The translations under genes and the position numbers were made by a program. Of a stretch of 64,000 nt of DNA, positions 15,623 through 23,857 are shown piece by piece (positions within the stretch are counted from its first letter, which is position 1; the number at the start of each line of letters is the position of its first letter). The stretch comes from Gp6-AA40 sp036407095. GTDB taxonomy: Bacteria; Acidobacteriota; Vicinamibacteria; Vicinamibacterales; UBA2999. Below the pieces are notes generated by a model that was not told the origin of the DNA, ran no database searches, and worked only from the letters and a program-made list of their open reading frames with translations. The stretch lies in NCBI GenBank assembly GCA_036407095.1, contig DASWZV010000065.1, forward strand, positions 128,978-192,977. The letters are read 5' to 3'.

Positions 15623-17128
15623 TCAGGGTTCCAGGGCGGCAACGCCATCCGCAAACGCCGCGGCGCGTTCGCGCGCGCTGATGATGCGCGTGATGCCGGT
15701 CGATTGCAACAAGGCCCCCCGTTCGATCGCAGGAACGGCAACGTCGAGCTCGAGACCTTCAGCCGCACCAGTCAGTGCAAGGCGAATCGGGTGGAACAGC
15801 GCCTTTCCTTTCTGTCCGGTTCGCTCTTTGACCCGCGACGCCGCCGCGCGGAACGTCTCGCGATCGACGAGCGGCGGCGCCGTCCTCAGCTCGTCGGCGA
15901 GCGCGTCGATCACCGTGCGCGATCCCTTCGCTTCCGCACGGATGGCGTCGTCGTCGAGGGCGCGGGCGGCAGCGTAATCGAACACGAACGCGAGTCGAGC
16001 CGGAACCTGCTCGACGCGATCGACCGACATTGCGGCTGCGGGCACGACATGCGTCAGAAACTCGATGACATCGGGGCTGCTGCTCGATACCCATCCCGCC
16101 CGCTGCAGATACGGGATCGCGAGCTCCACGAGGCGCTGTGGGGTCGATGCCTTGAGGTAGTGCCGGTTGACCCAGGCCAGTTTCTCCACGTCGAACACGC
16201 CCGCGCTGTGGCCCACGTCCTCGAGTCGGAACCGTCGCGCCAGCTCCTCCAGCGGCACGAGCTCCTGCCCCTCACCGGGCGACCATCCGATCAGCGCCAG
16301 ATAGTTCGTGAGCGCCTCCGGCAGGAACCCGCGGTCGCGGAACTCTTTCACCGAGGTCGCGCCGTGCCGCTTCGACAACGGCGCATGATCGGGCCCCAGC
16401 ACGAGTGAGACATGCGCGAACGCCGGCGGCTTCCACCCGAACGCTTCGTAGAGGAGCAGCTGCCGCGGCGTGTTGGAGATGTGGTCCTCCCCGCGCACGA
16501 CGTGCGTGATCTCCATTAATGCATCATCGACGACGACTGCGAAGTTGTACGCAGGCACGCCGCCCGATCGCACGATGAGCGGGTCACCAATCACCTCGGC
16601 CGCGAAGCGCACCTCCCCGCGAACGAGGTCGTGAAAGACGACCTCACGGCCCTGTCGATCGGGGACGCGAAAGCGGAGGGCGGCCGGCTCTCCAGCCTCG
16701 ACGCGGCGGTGCGCCTCGTCAGGCGGGAGATTGCGGCATCGTCCGACGTACTGCGGAGGCCTGCCCGCCCGCAGCGCGGCCTGTCGATCCTCTTCCAGCT
16801 GCTGGGGGGAACAGAAGCAGTAGTACGCATGCCCCTTCGACATGAGCTCGATCGCGTGCGCACGATAGATAGGCAGACGTTCGCTCTGACGATAGGGACC
16901 ATGCTCGCCGCCAACGTCGACCCCTTCGGCCCAGTCGAGCCCCATCCATCGGAGATCGTCGAGCATCGCGAGCGCCGATTCGCGGGTGGAGCGCTCGACG
17001 TCGGTGTCCTCGATGCGCATGATGAACGTGCCGCCCTGGCCGCGTGCGAGCAGCCAGTTGAAGAGTGCGGTGCGGGCGTTGCCGACGTGGAGTTGCCCGG
17101 TGGGACTGGGAGCGAAACGAAGCCTCAT
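15623..17128 (-). CDS. gltX: glutamyl-tRNA synthetase
   Basis: A class I aminoacyl-tRNA synthetase that charges tRNA-Glu, 501 residues. The HIGH-type motif is HVGN (residues 14-17, within PSPTGQLHVGNART) and the KMSKS-type motif is PLSKRHGATS. A CFC...C-type zinc region (HAYYCFCSPQQLEEDR) is partly visible near residue 100. The C-terminal anticodon-binding domain is complete. It lies between ispDF and rlmB. A glutamine amidotransferase route to Gln-tRNA cannot be judged from this window. Confidence 0.96.
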   Translation of the reverse strand: MRLRFAPSPTGQLHVGNARTALFNWLLARGQGGTFIMRIEDTDVERSTRESALAMLDDLRWMGLDWAEGVDVGGEHGPYRQSERLPIYRAHAIELMSKGHAYYCFCSPQQLEEDRQAALRAGRPPQYVGRCRNLPPDEAHRRVEAGEPAALRFRVPDRQGREVVFHDLVRGEVRFAAEVIGDPLIVRSGGVPAYNFAVVVDDALMEITHVVRGEDHISNTPRQLLLYEAFGWKPPAFAHVSLVLGPDHAPLSKRHGATSVKEFRDRGFLPEALTNYLALIGWSPGEGQELVPLEELARRFRLEDVGHSAGVFDVEKLAWVNRHYLKASTPQRLVELAIPYLQRAGWVSSSSPDVIEFLTHVVPAAAMSVDRVEQVPARLAFVFDYAAARALDDDAIRAEAKGSRTVIDALADELRTAPPLVDRETFRAAASRVKERTGQKGKALFHPIRLALTGAAEGLELDVAVPAIERGALLQSTGITRIISARERAAAFADGVAALEP

Positions 17129-17143
17129 AGTCTTCAGTGTAGC

Positions 17144-17169
17144 GGCGGGTCTTGCTGTTTAGACCCGCC
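17144..17169. repeat. family-B hairpin between ispDF and gltX
   Basis: Perfect 9-bp arms GGCGGGTCT / AGACCCGCC enclose an 8-base loop. The element is preceded by GTAGC. The right arm overlaps the end of ispDF and supplies its last codons and TAA stop. Confidence 0.75.
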
Positions 17170-18316
17170 GGCACAGGAGCGCGACCGCGTGCACCGCGAT
17201 CGATTCGCCGGCCCCCATCGAATCGACGCCTTCGTTCGTCTTCCCCTTCACGCTGATCTGCGAGACGTCGGCGCCGAGCGCCTGCGCGAGGTTCGAGCGA
17301 ATCGCGTCGAGATGCGGCACGAGCTTCGGCCGTTGGGCGATGACGACGACGTCGATGTTCACGAGGTGATACCCGGTCGCGCGCACCACGGCGGCGGCGC
17401 GCTCGAGCAGGACGAGGCTGTTGGCGCCCTTCCACGTCGGATCGGTATCGGGAAAGTGTCTCCCGATGTCGCCGGCACCGGCCGCGCCGAGAATCGCATC
17501 GGTCACCGCATGCGAAACGACATCTCCATCCGAGTGCGCCTCGAGGCCCCGCTCGAACGGGATCGTCACGCCTCCGAGAATGAGCGGCCGGCCGGTCACG
17601 AGCCGATGCAGATCGTAGCCGTTGCCGACGCGAAGCGCCGGCACGGACATCCCGCCGAGGAGACGTTCAGCGGTCGCGAGATCGTCGGGTGTCGTGATCT
17701 TCAGGTTCCGCGGATCGCCGTCGACGACCTTCACGACATGACCTGCTCGTTCGGCCAGCATCGCCTCATCGGTGGCATCGCCTTCGATCGCGAGTGCGTC
17801 TCGCAACACCGCCGTGCGAAATGCCTGCGGCGTCTGCGCGAGAAAGATCTCGTCGCGCGGAAGCGTCGCCGTGATCGTCCCTTCCGCGCCCGCACGTTTG
17901 ACGGTATCGCTCGCGCGAAGCGCCGCGATCGCCGCACCGCTTTCCGCCGCCGCGGTCACCGTTCGCCGAATCACCGCATCGGTCACGAGCGGCCGCGCCG
18001 CATCGTGGATGACGACGACCTCGGCGCGCGGAGAGACACGAGCGAACGCCCGCGCCACCGAATCACGACGGCGCTCGCCGCCTTCGACGACCGTCAGCGG
18101 CTTCGCTCCTCCGCGCAGATAGGACGGCGGTGCCTGCGCAAGATCTGGCGGAAGCGCGACGACCAGGTCGGAGACGAGCTCGCAACTCCGGTAGGCGTCG
18201 ATGCTGCGCTTGAGGATCGGCTCCCCTCCAAGCAGCACGAGCTGCTTCGGAGACGCGTGGCCAAAGCGCACCCCGCGCCCTCCGGCAGCGATGATCGCAG
18301 ACACGTGCATGTTCAC
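17159..18316 (-). CDS. ispDF: bifunctional MEP cytidylyltransferase / MECDP synthase
   Basis: A fusion of two non-consecutive steps of the methylerythritol phosphate pathway to isoprenoid precursors, 385 residues. Residues 1 to about 222 form the IspD domain (AIIAAGGRGVRFG nucleotide-binding loop, PKQL, VVVIHDAARPLV). Residues about 225-385 form IspF, with metal ligands D235, H237 (GYDLH) and H269 and the C-terminal GAGESIAVHAVALL. The intervening enzyme IspE is encoded separately at 45565. Fusions of IspD and IspF are known from several phyla. The final codons come from a palindromic repeat. Confidence 0.95.
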   Translation of the reverse strand: MNMHVSAIIAAGGRGVRFGHASPKQLVLLGGEPILKRSIDAYRSCELVSDLVVALPPDLAQAPPSYLRGGAKPLTVVEGGERRRDSVARAFARVSPRAEVVVIHDAARPLVTDAVIRRTVTAAAESGAAIAALRASDTVKRAGAEGTITATLPRDEIFLAQTPQAFRTAVLRDALAIEGDATDEAMLAERAGHVVKVVDGDPRNLKITTPDDLATAERLLGGMSVPALRVGNGYDLHRLVTGRPLILGGVTIPFERGLEAHSDGDVVSHAVTDAILGAAGAGDIGRHFPDTDPTWKGANSLVLLERAAAVVRATGYHLVNIDVVVIAQRPKLVPHLDAIRSNLAQALGADVSQISVKGKTNEGVDSMGAGESIAVHAVALLCRRV

Positions 18317-18621
18317 CGCTCGCCGCGCTTTTTCTGCCGGTGCACCGCCATGCGCGCGAGATGCACGCGAACCTGTGGAGACATCTGCACGAACCTCACG
18401 GCCAACCCGATGTCCGGCCGCGAATACACGCGCTCGGCGTCGAGGCGCACGGTCTCCTCGATCGCCAGATCGATCTCGATGGTCATCCGTGTCCCGACCG
18501 GCACATCGTGGAAGGATTCGATCAAGCAGCCGGTGATGCTGAGATCGTGAATCCCACTACAGCATCGTCCGCATTGTTTCACGACATCCGGTGAACGTGA
18601 CCATGCGATCGGCAGTGACAT
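18313..18621 (-). CDS. PilZ-domain-like protein
   Basis: A 102-residue protein with the PilZ signature DLSITGCLIE (D/NxSxxG) followed by the VPVGTRMTIEIDL and DIGLAVRFVQMSP strands. PilZ domains bind cyclic di-GMP, but the upstream RxxxR motif that contacts the ligand is not recognisable here (only CGRCCSG precedes). Binding is therefore doubtful. The start is uncertain: ATG at 18621 overlaps the upstream gene by 65 bp, and a GTG at 18582 is an alternative. The 3' end overlaps the ispDF start by 4 bp, implying coupling. Confidence 0.7.
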   Translation of the reverse strand: MSLPIAWSRSPDVVKQCGRCCSGIHDLSITGCLIESFHDVPVGTRMTIEIDLAIEETVRLDAERVYSRPDIGLAVRFVQMSPQVRVHLARMAVHRQKKRGER

Positions 18622-19192
18622 CGATCACGCGGTCGAGATGCCGCGGTTCCACCTCGCGCGGCGCGAACACCACCAGCAGCGCCCTGGTCGTCTGGGTCGT
18701 CACCATGGTCCGCGCCGAGTCGGACGTCGGATTCCCGAATGGCCCGAGCCGATCGGCCAGCGCGATCCGGCCGTCGACATGGACGTCGTCTTTGCGGATC
18801 CCTGGATACGATTCGCCCGCCCGCCCGATCCGCAGTTCCACGTCGCCTTCGATCCTCGCTGCATCATATAAACCGTAGGGCAGCTGAAACTCGAGCGAAC
18901 ACCAGTTGCAGACGTCGACCATCGAGTTGATGCGCGGCAGCGGGTCGCCTTTGCGGACGCGACGCAAGAGCGCTTCAGAGGATGGGCGTGTCCTGGTTGG
19001 ATCGAGGCCAACGCGCTTGTACATCGACCGCACCGCCGCGATCTCGGCAGGCGGCTGCACCCGCGCCGCGGACTCCGCGGCCGCCAGCGAGGCGTCCATC
19101 CGATGTTCGCGTTCGACGACGGTCGCGCCGTCGAGCCATAACACGCCGGGGCGCACGATCAGCGAGAGTTCAGGCGCGAGCGTGAACGGCAT
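18557..19192 (-). CDS. B3/B4 domain protein (PheT tRNA-binding-like)
   Basis: A 211-residue stand-alone protein resembling the B3/B4 domain of the phenylalanyl-tRNA synthetase beta subunit. Typical segments are INSMVDVCNWCSLEFQLPYG, LRIGRAGESYPGI and TTQTTRALLVVF. Such free B3/B4 proteins are thought to edit or bind tRNA, but the function is not established. MPFTLAPELS at 19192 is taken as the start; it overlaps the plsC end by 23 bp. It lies in the same operon as plsC, the PilZ protein and ispDF. Confidence 0.82.
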   Translation of the reverse strand: MPFTLAPELSLIVRPGVLWLDGATVVEREHRMDASLAAAESAARVQPPAEIAAVRSMYKRVGLDPTRTRPSSEALLRRVRKGDPLPRINSMVDVCNWCSLEFQLPYGLYDAARIEGDVELRIGRAGESYPGIRKDDVHVDGRIALADRLGPFGNPTSDSARTMVTTQTTRALLVVFAPREVEPRHLDRVIDVTADRMVTFTGCRETMRTML

Positions 19193-19952
19193 CGACGTCC
19201 GGCGGCATGGATCCGAGATCGGCCTCGGCGTCGGGCGCAATGATCCGCCGGACGCGCTCAGCGAACTCTTTCGCATCGGAACCCGCCAGTCCACGTGTGT
19301 CGATCGGATCGTGGACCACGAGCCGCACCTCGCCGGGATACGTCGTCACCCGCCCCTTCAGCATCACGTGACGACTGCCGACGATGGAAATCGGCACGAC
19401 CGGCAATCCGGCTTCGAGCGCCAGATAGAAGCTGCCGCCCTTGAAGCGCGCCACGCGACCGTCGCGGCTGCGCGTCCCTTCCGGAAACACGATGAGCGAG
19501 AGCCCATTCGCTGTGAGACGCGAGGCCCAGGTGAAGATCCGTCGGCCCGGATGACTCCTATCGACGAGCATGTGCCCGCTGCGGCGCAGATGCCAGCCGA
19601 GGAACGGAATCCTCCCGAGCGACTCCTTCGCGATGATGCGCAGCTGGTACGGCAGCGACCAGAAAAGAATTGGGATGTCGTAGATGCTCTGATGATTGGC
19701 GACGAAGACGTATGTCTTCCCCGGCTCGAGCCGTTGCAGTCCCTGCGCACGCACGCGCACGCCCGTCGTCACGAGAATGAGGCGTGACCAGGTGCGGGCG
19801 CACCAGTGCGCGAACGACCCTGCGCGATCGACGAGTGACGAAGCGAGCGACAGCGTCCCGAGCACTATCGTGTAGACGACAATCGCCGGGATCAGAAAGA
19901 CGACGGTGCGCCACCAGTGGTACGACCGCATGTGCTGACTCAAACGTCTCAC
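19170..19952 (-). CDS. plsC: 1-acyl-sn-glycerol-3-phosphate acyltransferase
   Basis: This enzyme makes phosphatidic acid by acylating lysophosphatidate at the inner membrane. The 260-residue product has an N-terminal hydrophobic segment (TVVFLIPAIVVYTIVLGTLSL). The acyltransferase motif NHQSIYD at 86-92 has Q-S in place of the usual (x4) spacer pattern but keeps H87 and D92. The substrate motif VFPEGTRS lies near residue 160, and VPISIVGS follows. ATG at 19952 and ATG at 19931 are both possible starts. Confidence 0.92.
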   Translation of the reverse strand: MRRLSQHMRSYHWWRTVVFLIPAIVVYTIVLGTLSLASSLVDRAGSFAHWCARTWSRLILVTTGVRVRAQGLQRLEPGKTYVFVANHQSIYDIPILFWSLPYQLRIIAKESLGRIPFLGWHLRRSGHMLVDRSHPGRRIFTWASRLTANGLSLIVFPEGTRSRDGRVARFKGGSFYLALEAGLPVVPISIVGSRHVMLKGRVTTYPGEVRLVVHDPIDTRGLAGSDAKEFAERVRRIIAPDAEADLGSMPPDVDAVHARA

Positions 19953-19974
19953 GGGGCCGCCTCGAGGCGGCCCC
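19953..19974. repeat. REP-like perfect palindrome upstream of plsC
   Basis: GGGGCCGCCTCGAGGCGGCCCC is a 22-bp perfect palindrome followed by TAC, a family-C element. It fills the 28-bp gap between the PIN-TRAM gene and plsC. Confidence 0.75.
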
Positions 19975-19980
19975 TACGGG

Positions 19981-21078
19981 CTACTTGCCAGCGGCCGCTG
20001 CGGGAGGCGGAACCTGCGGCCGGACGGTCGCGCGGCGGCCAACCTCGCTGTCGCTCGACGTCGTGACCGTCACCGTCGGCGTGGTCGCGACCGGCGACTC
20101 GATGAAGCGTCCGAAGATCATCTTGCCGGCAGTGGTCTGGAGCACGCTCGTCACGACGACATCGATCGTCTTGCCGATCATCTTGCGCGCGTTGTCGACG
20201 ACCACCATCGTGCCGTCGTCGAGGTAGGCCACGCCCTGGTTGTATTCCTTGCCTTCCTTGAGGATGAAGACTTTCATCACCTCGCCGGGCAGGACGACCG
20301 GCTTGAGCGAGTTGGCCAGCTCGTTGATGTTGAGGACCTCGACGCCCCGCAGCTGCGCGACCTTGTTGAGATTGAAATCGTTGGTGACGATCTTTCCCTG
20401 CAGCGTGCGCGCCAGCTCGATCAGCTTCAAGTCGACCTCGCGCACATCGACGAAGTCGACGTCGGAGATCGTGACCTCGACGCCCGACATCTTCTGAATC
20501 TTCTGCAGGATGTCGAGGCCGCGGCGGCCGCGATTGCGCTTCATCGAATCGGATGAATCCGCCACCAGCTGCAGCTCCTTGAGGACGAACTGCGGGATGA
20601 CGATCGTGCCGTCGATGAACCCGGTCTCGCAGATATCCGCGATGCGCCCGTCGATGATCACGCTCGTGTCGAGCACCTTATACCGTTTGCGCGGACCAGT
20701 AGAGCGGAACAGAGTCGCCAGGTTCTCCGGCTGAAGCCATTCGCCCTTGCGACCGCCGATGACGAGGCCGAGATACGGCAGCGCCAGCAGGATCACGCTG
20801 TGAAGGAAGACCACCCGGCCGTCGCCCAGGTTGGCCCAATAGAGAGCCGCGCCGATCGTCTTTGCCGCGACGAGACCGATCGCCCCGCCAAGTAGGGCAC
20901 CCACCAGATGCGACACTGACGTGTTGCGAACACGGAACTCGAAGAGAACGATGAGACTCCCGACGATCACGCCGAAAGCGGTGTTGAGGAGAGCGCCGCC
21001 CGCGAGCGGCTGGAGTTGGTGTGCGGAGTAGCCGACAGCTCCCACGAACAGAACGCGCGCCACGAGGTACCAAGCCAT
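19981..21078 (-). CDS. membrane-anchored PIN-TRAM domain protein (YacL-like)
   Basis: A 365-residue protein with four predicted N-terminal membrane helices (residues about 5-110). A PIN nuclease domain follows (KVLDTSVIIDGRIADI and IVTNDFNLNKVAQL carry the acidic residues), then a TRAM RNA-binding domain (KEGKEYNQGVAYLDDGTMVVV), and a Ser/Thr/Pro/Ala-rich tail. It resembles B. subtilis YacL, which lies beside radA and the ispD/ispF genes there too, so the neighbourhood is conserved. RNase activity is inferred from the family. An 87-bp spacer with a doubled AACGTTAA word separates it from radA. Confidence 0.9.
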   Translation of the reverse strand: MAWYLVARVLFVGAVGYSAHQLQPLAGGALLNTAFGVIVGSLIVLFEFRVRNTSVSHLVGALLGGAIGLVAAKTIGAALYWANLGDGRVVFLHSVILLALPYLGLVIGGRKGEWLQPENLATLFRSTGPRKRYKVLDTSVIIDGRIADICETGFIDGTIVIPQFVLKELQLVADSSDSMKRNRGRRGLDILQKIQKMSGVEVTISDVDFVDVREVDLKLIELARTLQGKIVTNDFNLNKVAQLRGVEVLNINELANSLKPVVLPGEVMKVFILKEGKEYNQGVAYLDDGTMVVVDNARKMIGKTIDVVVTSVLQTTAGKMIFGRFIESPVATTPTVTVTTSSDSEVGRRATVRPQVPPPAAAAGK

Positions 21079-21165
21079 GAAGGACTCCCGGGGATATCCA
21101 AAGAACTGGACGCGTTATGAATCCATCAAAAACGTTAAGAACGTTAAAACCGCCGAGACGGAAAA

Positions 21166-22551
21166 TCAAGGGATCAACTGATCGAGTGCCTCCCCCACGG
21201 TCCGGACCCCTACCAGCTCGGCACCATCGCGCTGGGCACCCTCGGCTCGGTCGATATTGGCCACCGGAAGTACGATTCTCGTAAATCCCATCTGCGCCGC
21301 CTCGCGGATCCGAAGCGCTGCCTGCGGAATCCCTCGAATTTCCCCGCTCAAACCGACCTCGCCGAACACGGCCGTCGACGGCGCCAGCCCGCGATTCCGC
21401 ACGCTGGACGCCACCGCGGCAACGACGCTGAGGTCCGCCGCCGGTTCGTCGATGGCCATCCCACCAGCGATGTTGACATAGACATCGTCGCCTGCGAGCG
21501 CGAGCCCGGCGCGCTTCTCGAGCACGGCAAGAAGGAGGGAAAGCCGGTTCTGATCGATGCCGATCGCCATGCGTCTCGCGTTGCCGTAGGTGCTGGTGCT
21601 GACGAGCGCCTGCACTTCCACCAGGATCGGACGCGATCCTTCGAGACAACACAGCACCGCAGACCCGGGCGTGCCCGACGCCCGTTCGGCAAGAAACAGC
21701 TTCGACGGGTTCGCCACCGGATGCAGCCCGCTTCCAGTCATCTCGAAAACACCGAGCTCGCTCACCGCGCCGAAGCGATTCTTCACCGCGCGCACGACGC
21801 GATGGGCGTGATGACGCTCGCCTTCGAAGTAGAGCACTGTGTCGACAACGTGCTCGAGCACTTTCGGACCGGCGAGGCTGCCGTCTTTCGTGACGTGCCC
21901 GACGAGCACCGTCGGCACGTTCTGGCCCTTGGCGGCAAAGAGAAACTGCGTGGCCGCCTCGCGCACCTGTCCGATGCTGCCGGGCGCAGACTGAAATTTG
22001 CTGGACCAGACAGTCTGTACCGAGTCGACGATCACCATCGCCGGCTTCAGCCTGGCCATTTCTTCGAGGATGCGCTCGATACATGTCTCGGCGAGCAGGT
22101 AGAGCGGCGCCGCGCCGACGCCGAGCCGATCGCCGCGGCTCTTGATCTGATGCTCGGACTCTTCGCCGGAGGCGTACAACACCGGACCGACGACACGAGC
22201 GAAGTGCGCAGCGGCCTGGAGCAGGAGCGTCGATTTGCCGATGCCCGGTTCGCCGCCGAGCAGCACGAGCGAGCCTGGCACCACGCCGCCGCCGAGCACG
22301 CGATCGAATTCATCGACGCCGGTTGACAGACGCACACCGGTCGCCGTTTCGACATCTGCGTACAGCTTCGCCGCGCCGGTACTCGAAAACTGCGCGTACC
22401 GATTGTTCCCATTCGGCGCCGCGACAACCGATTCAGTCGCGCGCTCTTCGACCAGCGAGTTCCAGGCGCCGCACTCCGCGCAACGGCCCAGCCATTTCGG
22501 CGACTGAGCGCCGCACTCCTGGCAAACGAATACGACCTTCGGTGGTTTCAT
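21166..22551 (-). CDS. radA: DNA repair protein RadA (Sms)
   Basis: A RecA-like DnaB-family helicase that processes recombination intermediates. The 461-residue product has an N-terminal zinc finger (CQECGAQSPKWLGRCAECGAW), a Walker A motif GGEPGIGKSTL, the RadA-specific KNRFG motif (VKNRFGAVSELG) and a C-terminal Lon-like domain (GGMAIDEPAADLSVVAAVAS). Its length is typical. It lies between alr and the PIN-TRAM gene. Confidence 0.96.
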   Translation of the reverse strand: MKPPKVVFVCQECGAQSPKWLGRCAECGAWNSLVEERATESVVAAPNGNNRYAQFSSTGAAKLYADVETATGVRLSTGVDEFDRVLGGGVVPGSLVLLGGEPGIGKSTLLLQAAAHFARVVGPVLYASGEESEHQIKSRGDRLGVGAAPLYLLAETCIERILEEMARLKPAMVIVDSVQTVWSSKFQSAPGSIGQVREAATQFLFAAKGQNVPTVLVGHVTKDGSLAGPKVLEHVVDTVLYFEGERHHAHRVVRAVKNRFGAVSELGVFEMTGSGLHPVANPSKLFLAERASGTPGSAVLCCLEGSRPILVEVQALVSTSTYGNARRMAIGIDQNRLSLLLAVLEKRAGLALAGDDVYVNIAGGMAIDEPAADLSVVAAVASSVRNRGLAPSTAVFGEVGLSGEIRGIPQAALRIREAAQMGFTRIVLPVANIDRAEGAQRDGAELVGVRTVGEALDQLIP

Positions 22552-22560
22552 GAGAACTGA

Positions 22561-22612
22561 CAGGATTCAGCCTGACCCAGAGCTGCATCCTGATTCCTGC
22601 TTCCTGATTCCT
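22561..22612. repeat. word-tandem repeat in the alr-radA spacer
   Basis: A short left part (CAGGATTCAG) is followed by a 28-base right arm (22585-22612) identical to 33640-33667. Compared with the element at 33571, the long left arm is lost here, so this looks like a decayed copy. Confidence 0.7.
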
Positions 22613-22615
22613 ACT

Positions 22616-23830
22616 CTATCTGTACTGCCTTTCAACCCTCGTACCGAGACGGCAAACGATCTCCCATGGAATCGTACCAATCGCTGCGGCGACTTCGCGC
22701 GCGTCGATGCGCTGCCAGCTTTCGTCGCCCTGTCGACCGAGGAGCACGACTTCGTCGCCCGGCTGGACATCTCCGTGATCGGTCACGTCCACCGTGATCA
22801 TGTCCATCGAGACCGCTCCGACGATCGGTGCGCGCCTGCCCCGAATCAGGACGTGACCACGCCCGCCCAGGCGCGCGTCCAGACCGTCCGCATACCCGGC
22901 GGGCACGACGGCGACTGACCGCGGTTCGGTCGTCTGATACCGCCATCCGTAGCCAACGCCTTCGCCGGGTCTCAGCCCCTTCACGGCAACGACACGGCTG
23001 GTCAGCGACATCACGGGCTCGAGCGGAATCGTCGACGCGAGCGGAGGCGGGACGATGCCGTAGAGCAGGAGCCCGGGCCTCACTGCGTCGAACCACACGC
23101 GCGAATCGCGCAGCGTCGCCGCGCTGTTGGCGGCGTGACGCTTGATCGACCGTACGCCGCTCTGTAGAGACGTGTCTTCAGACCCGCCGGTCGCGAGTTC
23201 CCGTACGACGGCCCACACCGCTTCGAAACGCTCGCGCTGCTCACCGAACACGGGACTCTCGGGATCGTCCGCCGACGCGAAGTGTGTGTAGACCGCGTCG
23301 AGACGAAGGTTCGGACTGCGAAACAGCTCCGGCAACGTACGACGCAGGTTGTCGTGACGGAACCCGAGCCGATTCATCCCGGTGTCGATCTTGAGGTGAT
23401 AGGCGATCGTCGTCCTGTGACGCGCCGCGGCCGCCTGCACGGCTCGCGCGGCGCCGGGCGTCGAGATGGTCGGCGTCAACGCGTACTCGAAGAGACCATC
23501 GAGATCGCTGACGCTCAACGCACCGAAGACGAGAATCGGTAGGCGCACGCCCGCCTGCCGGATGACGATGCCCTCCTCGATGTCGGCGCATGCGAGCATC
23601 GTGGCGCCCGCCTCCTCGAGCGCGCACGCAACCCGCGGCGATCCGTGGCCGTAGGCATTCGCCTTGATCACCGCGATGATCCCGGGCATGCGGCTTGCCC
23701 CGAGCGAAGTCGAGGGGCTTGCCCCGAGCGAAGTCGAGGGGCTTGGTTCCGTCGCGAGGTAGGCGCGGATCGCGCGGAAGTTCGACTTGAGCGCGTTCAG
23801 ATCGACGTGGGCGACGGTGCTGCGAATCAT
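22616..23830 (-). CDS. alr: alanine racemase
   Basis: A PLP enzyme that makes D-alanine for peptidoglycan, 404 residues. The PLP-lysine motif AVIKANAYGHG lies near residue 60. The HLKIDTGMNRLG segment and the catalytic-tyrosine region (VKGLRPGEGVGYGWRYQT) are present. Between the first helix and the PLP motif there is an insertion of two identical octapeptides (PSTSLGAS twice) coded by a 24-bp tandem repeat. Most racemases have no such loop there. The frame is kept, so the enzyme is probably functional. Confidence 0.95.
   Translation of the reverse strand: MIRSTVAHVDLNALKSNFRAIRAYLATEPSPSTSLGASPSTSLGASRMPGIIAVIKANAYGHGSPRVACALEEAGATMLACADIEEGIVIRQAGVRLPILVFGALSVSDLDGLFEYALTPTISTPGAARAVQAAAARHRTTIAYHLKIDTGMNRLGFRHDNLRRTLPELFRSPNLRLDAVYTHFASADDPESPVFGEQRERFEAVWAVVRELATGGSEDTSLQSGVRSIKRHAANSAATLRDSRVWFDAVRPGLLLYGIVPPPLASTIPLEPVMSLTSRVVAVKGLRPGEGVGYGWRYQTTEPRSVAVVPAGYADGLDARLGGRGHVLIRGRRAPIVGAVSMDMITVDVTDHGDVQPGDEVVLLGRQGDESWQRIDAREVAAAIGTIPWEIVCRLGTRVERQYR
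23693..23740. repeat. 24-bp tandem repeat inside alr
   Basis: Two exact copies of a 24-mer (GCTTGCCCCGAGCGAAGTCG + AGGG) at 23693-23716 and 23717-23740, with a partial third start at 23741. The core CCTCGACTTCGCTCGGGG resembles the dispersed element near 13829. It is in frame with alr. Confidence 0.9.
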
Positions 23831-23857
23831 GGAAACACGTGAGCCTTGGGCATTGCT

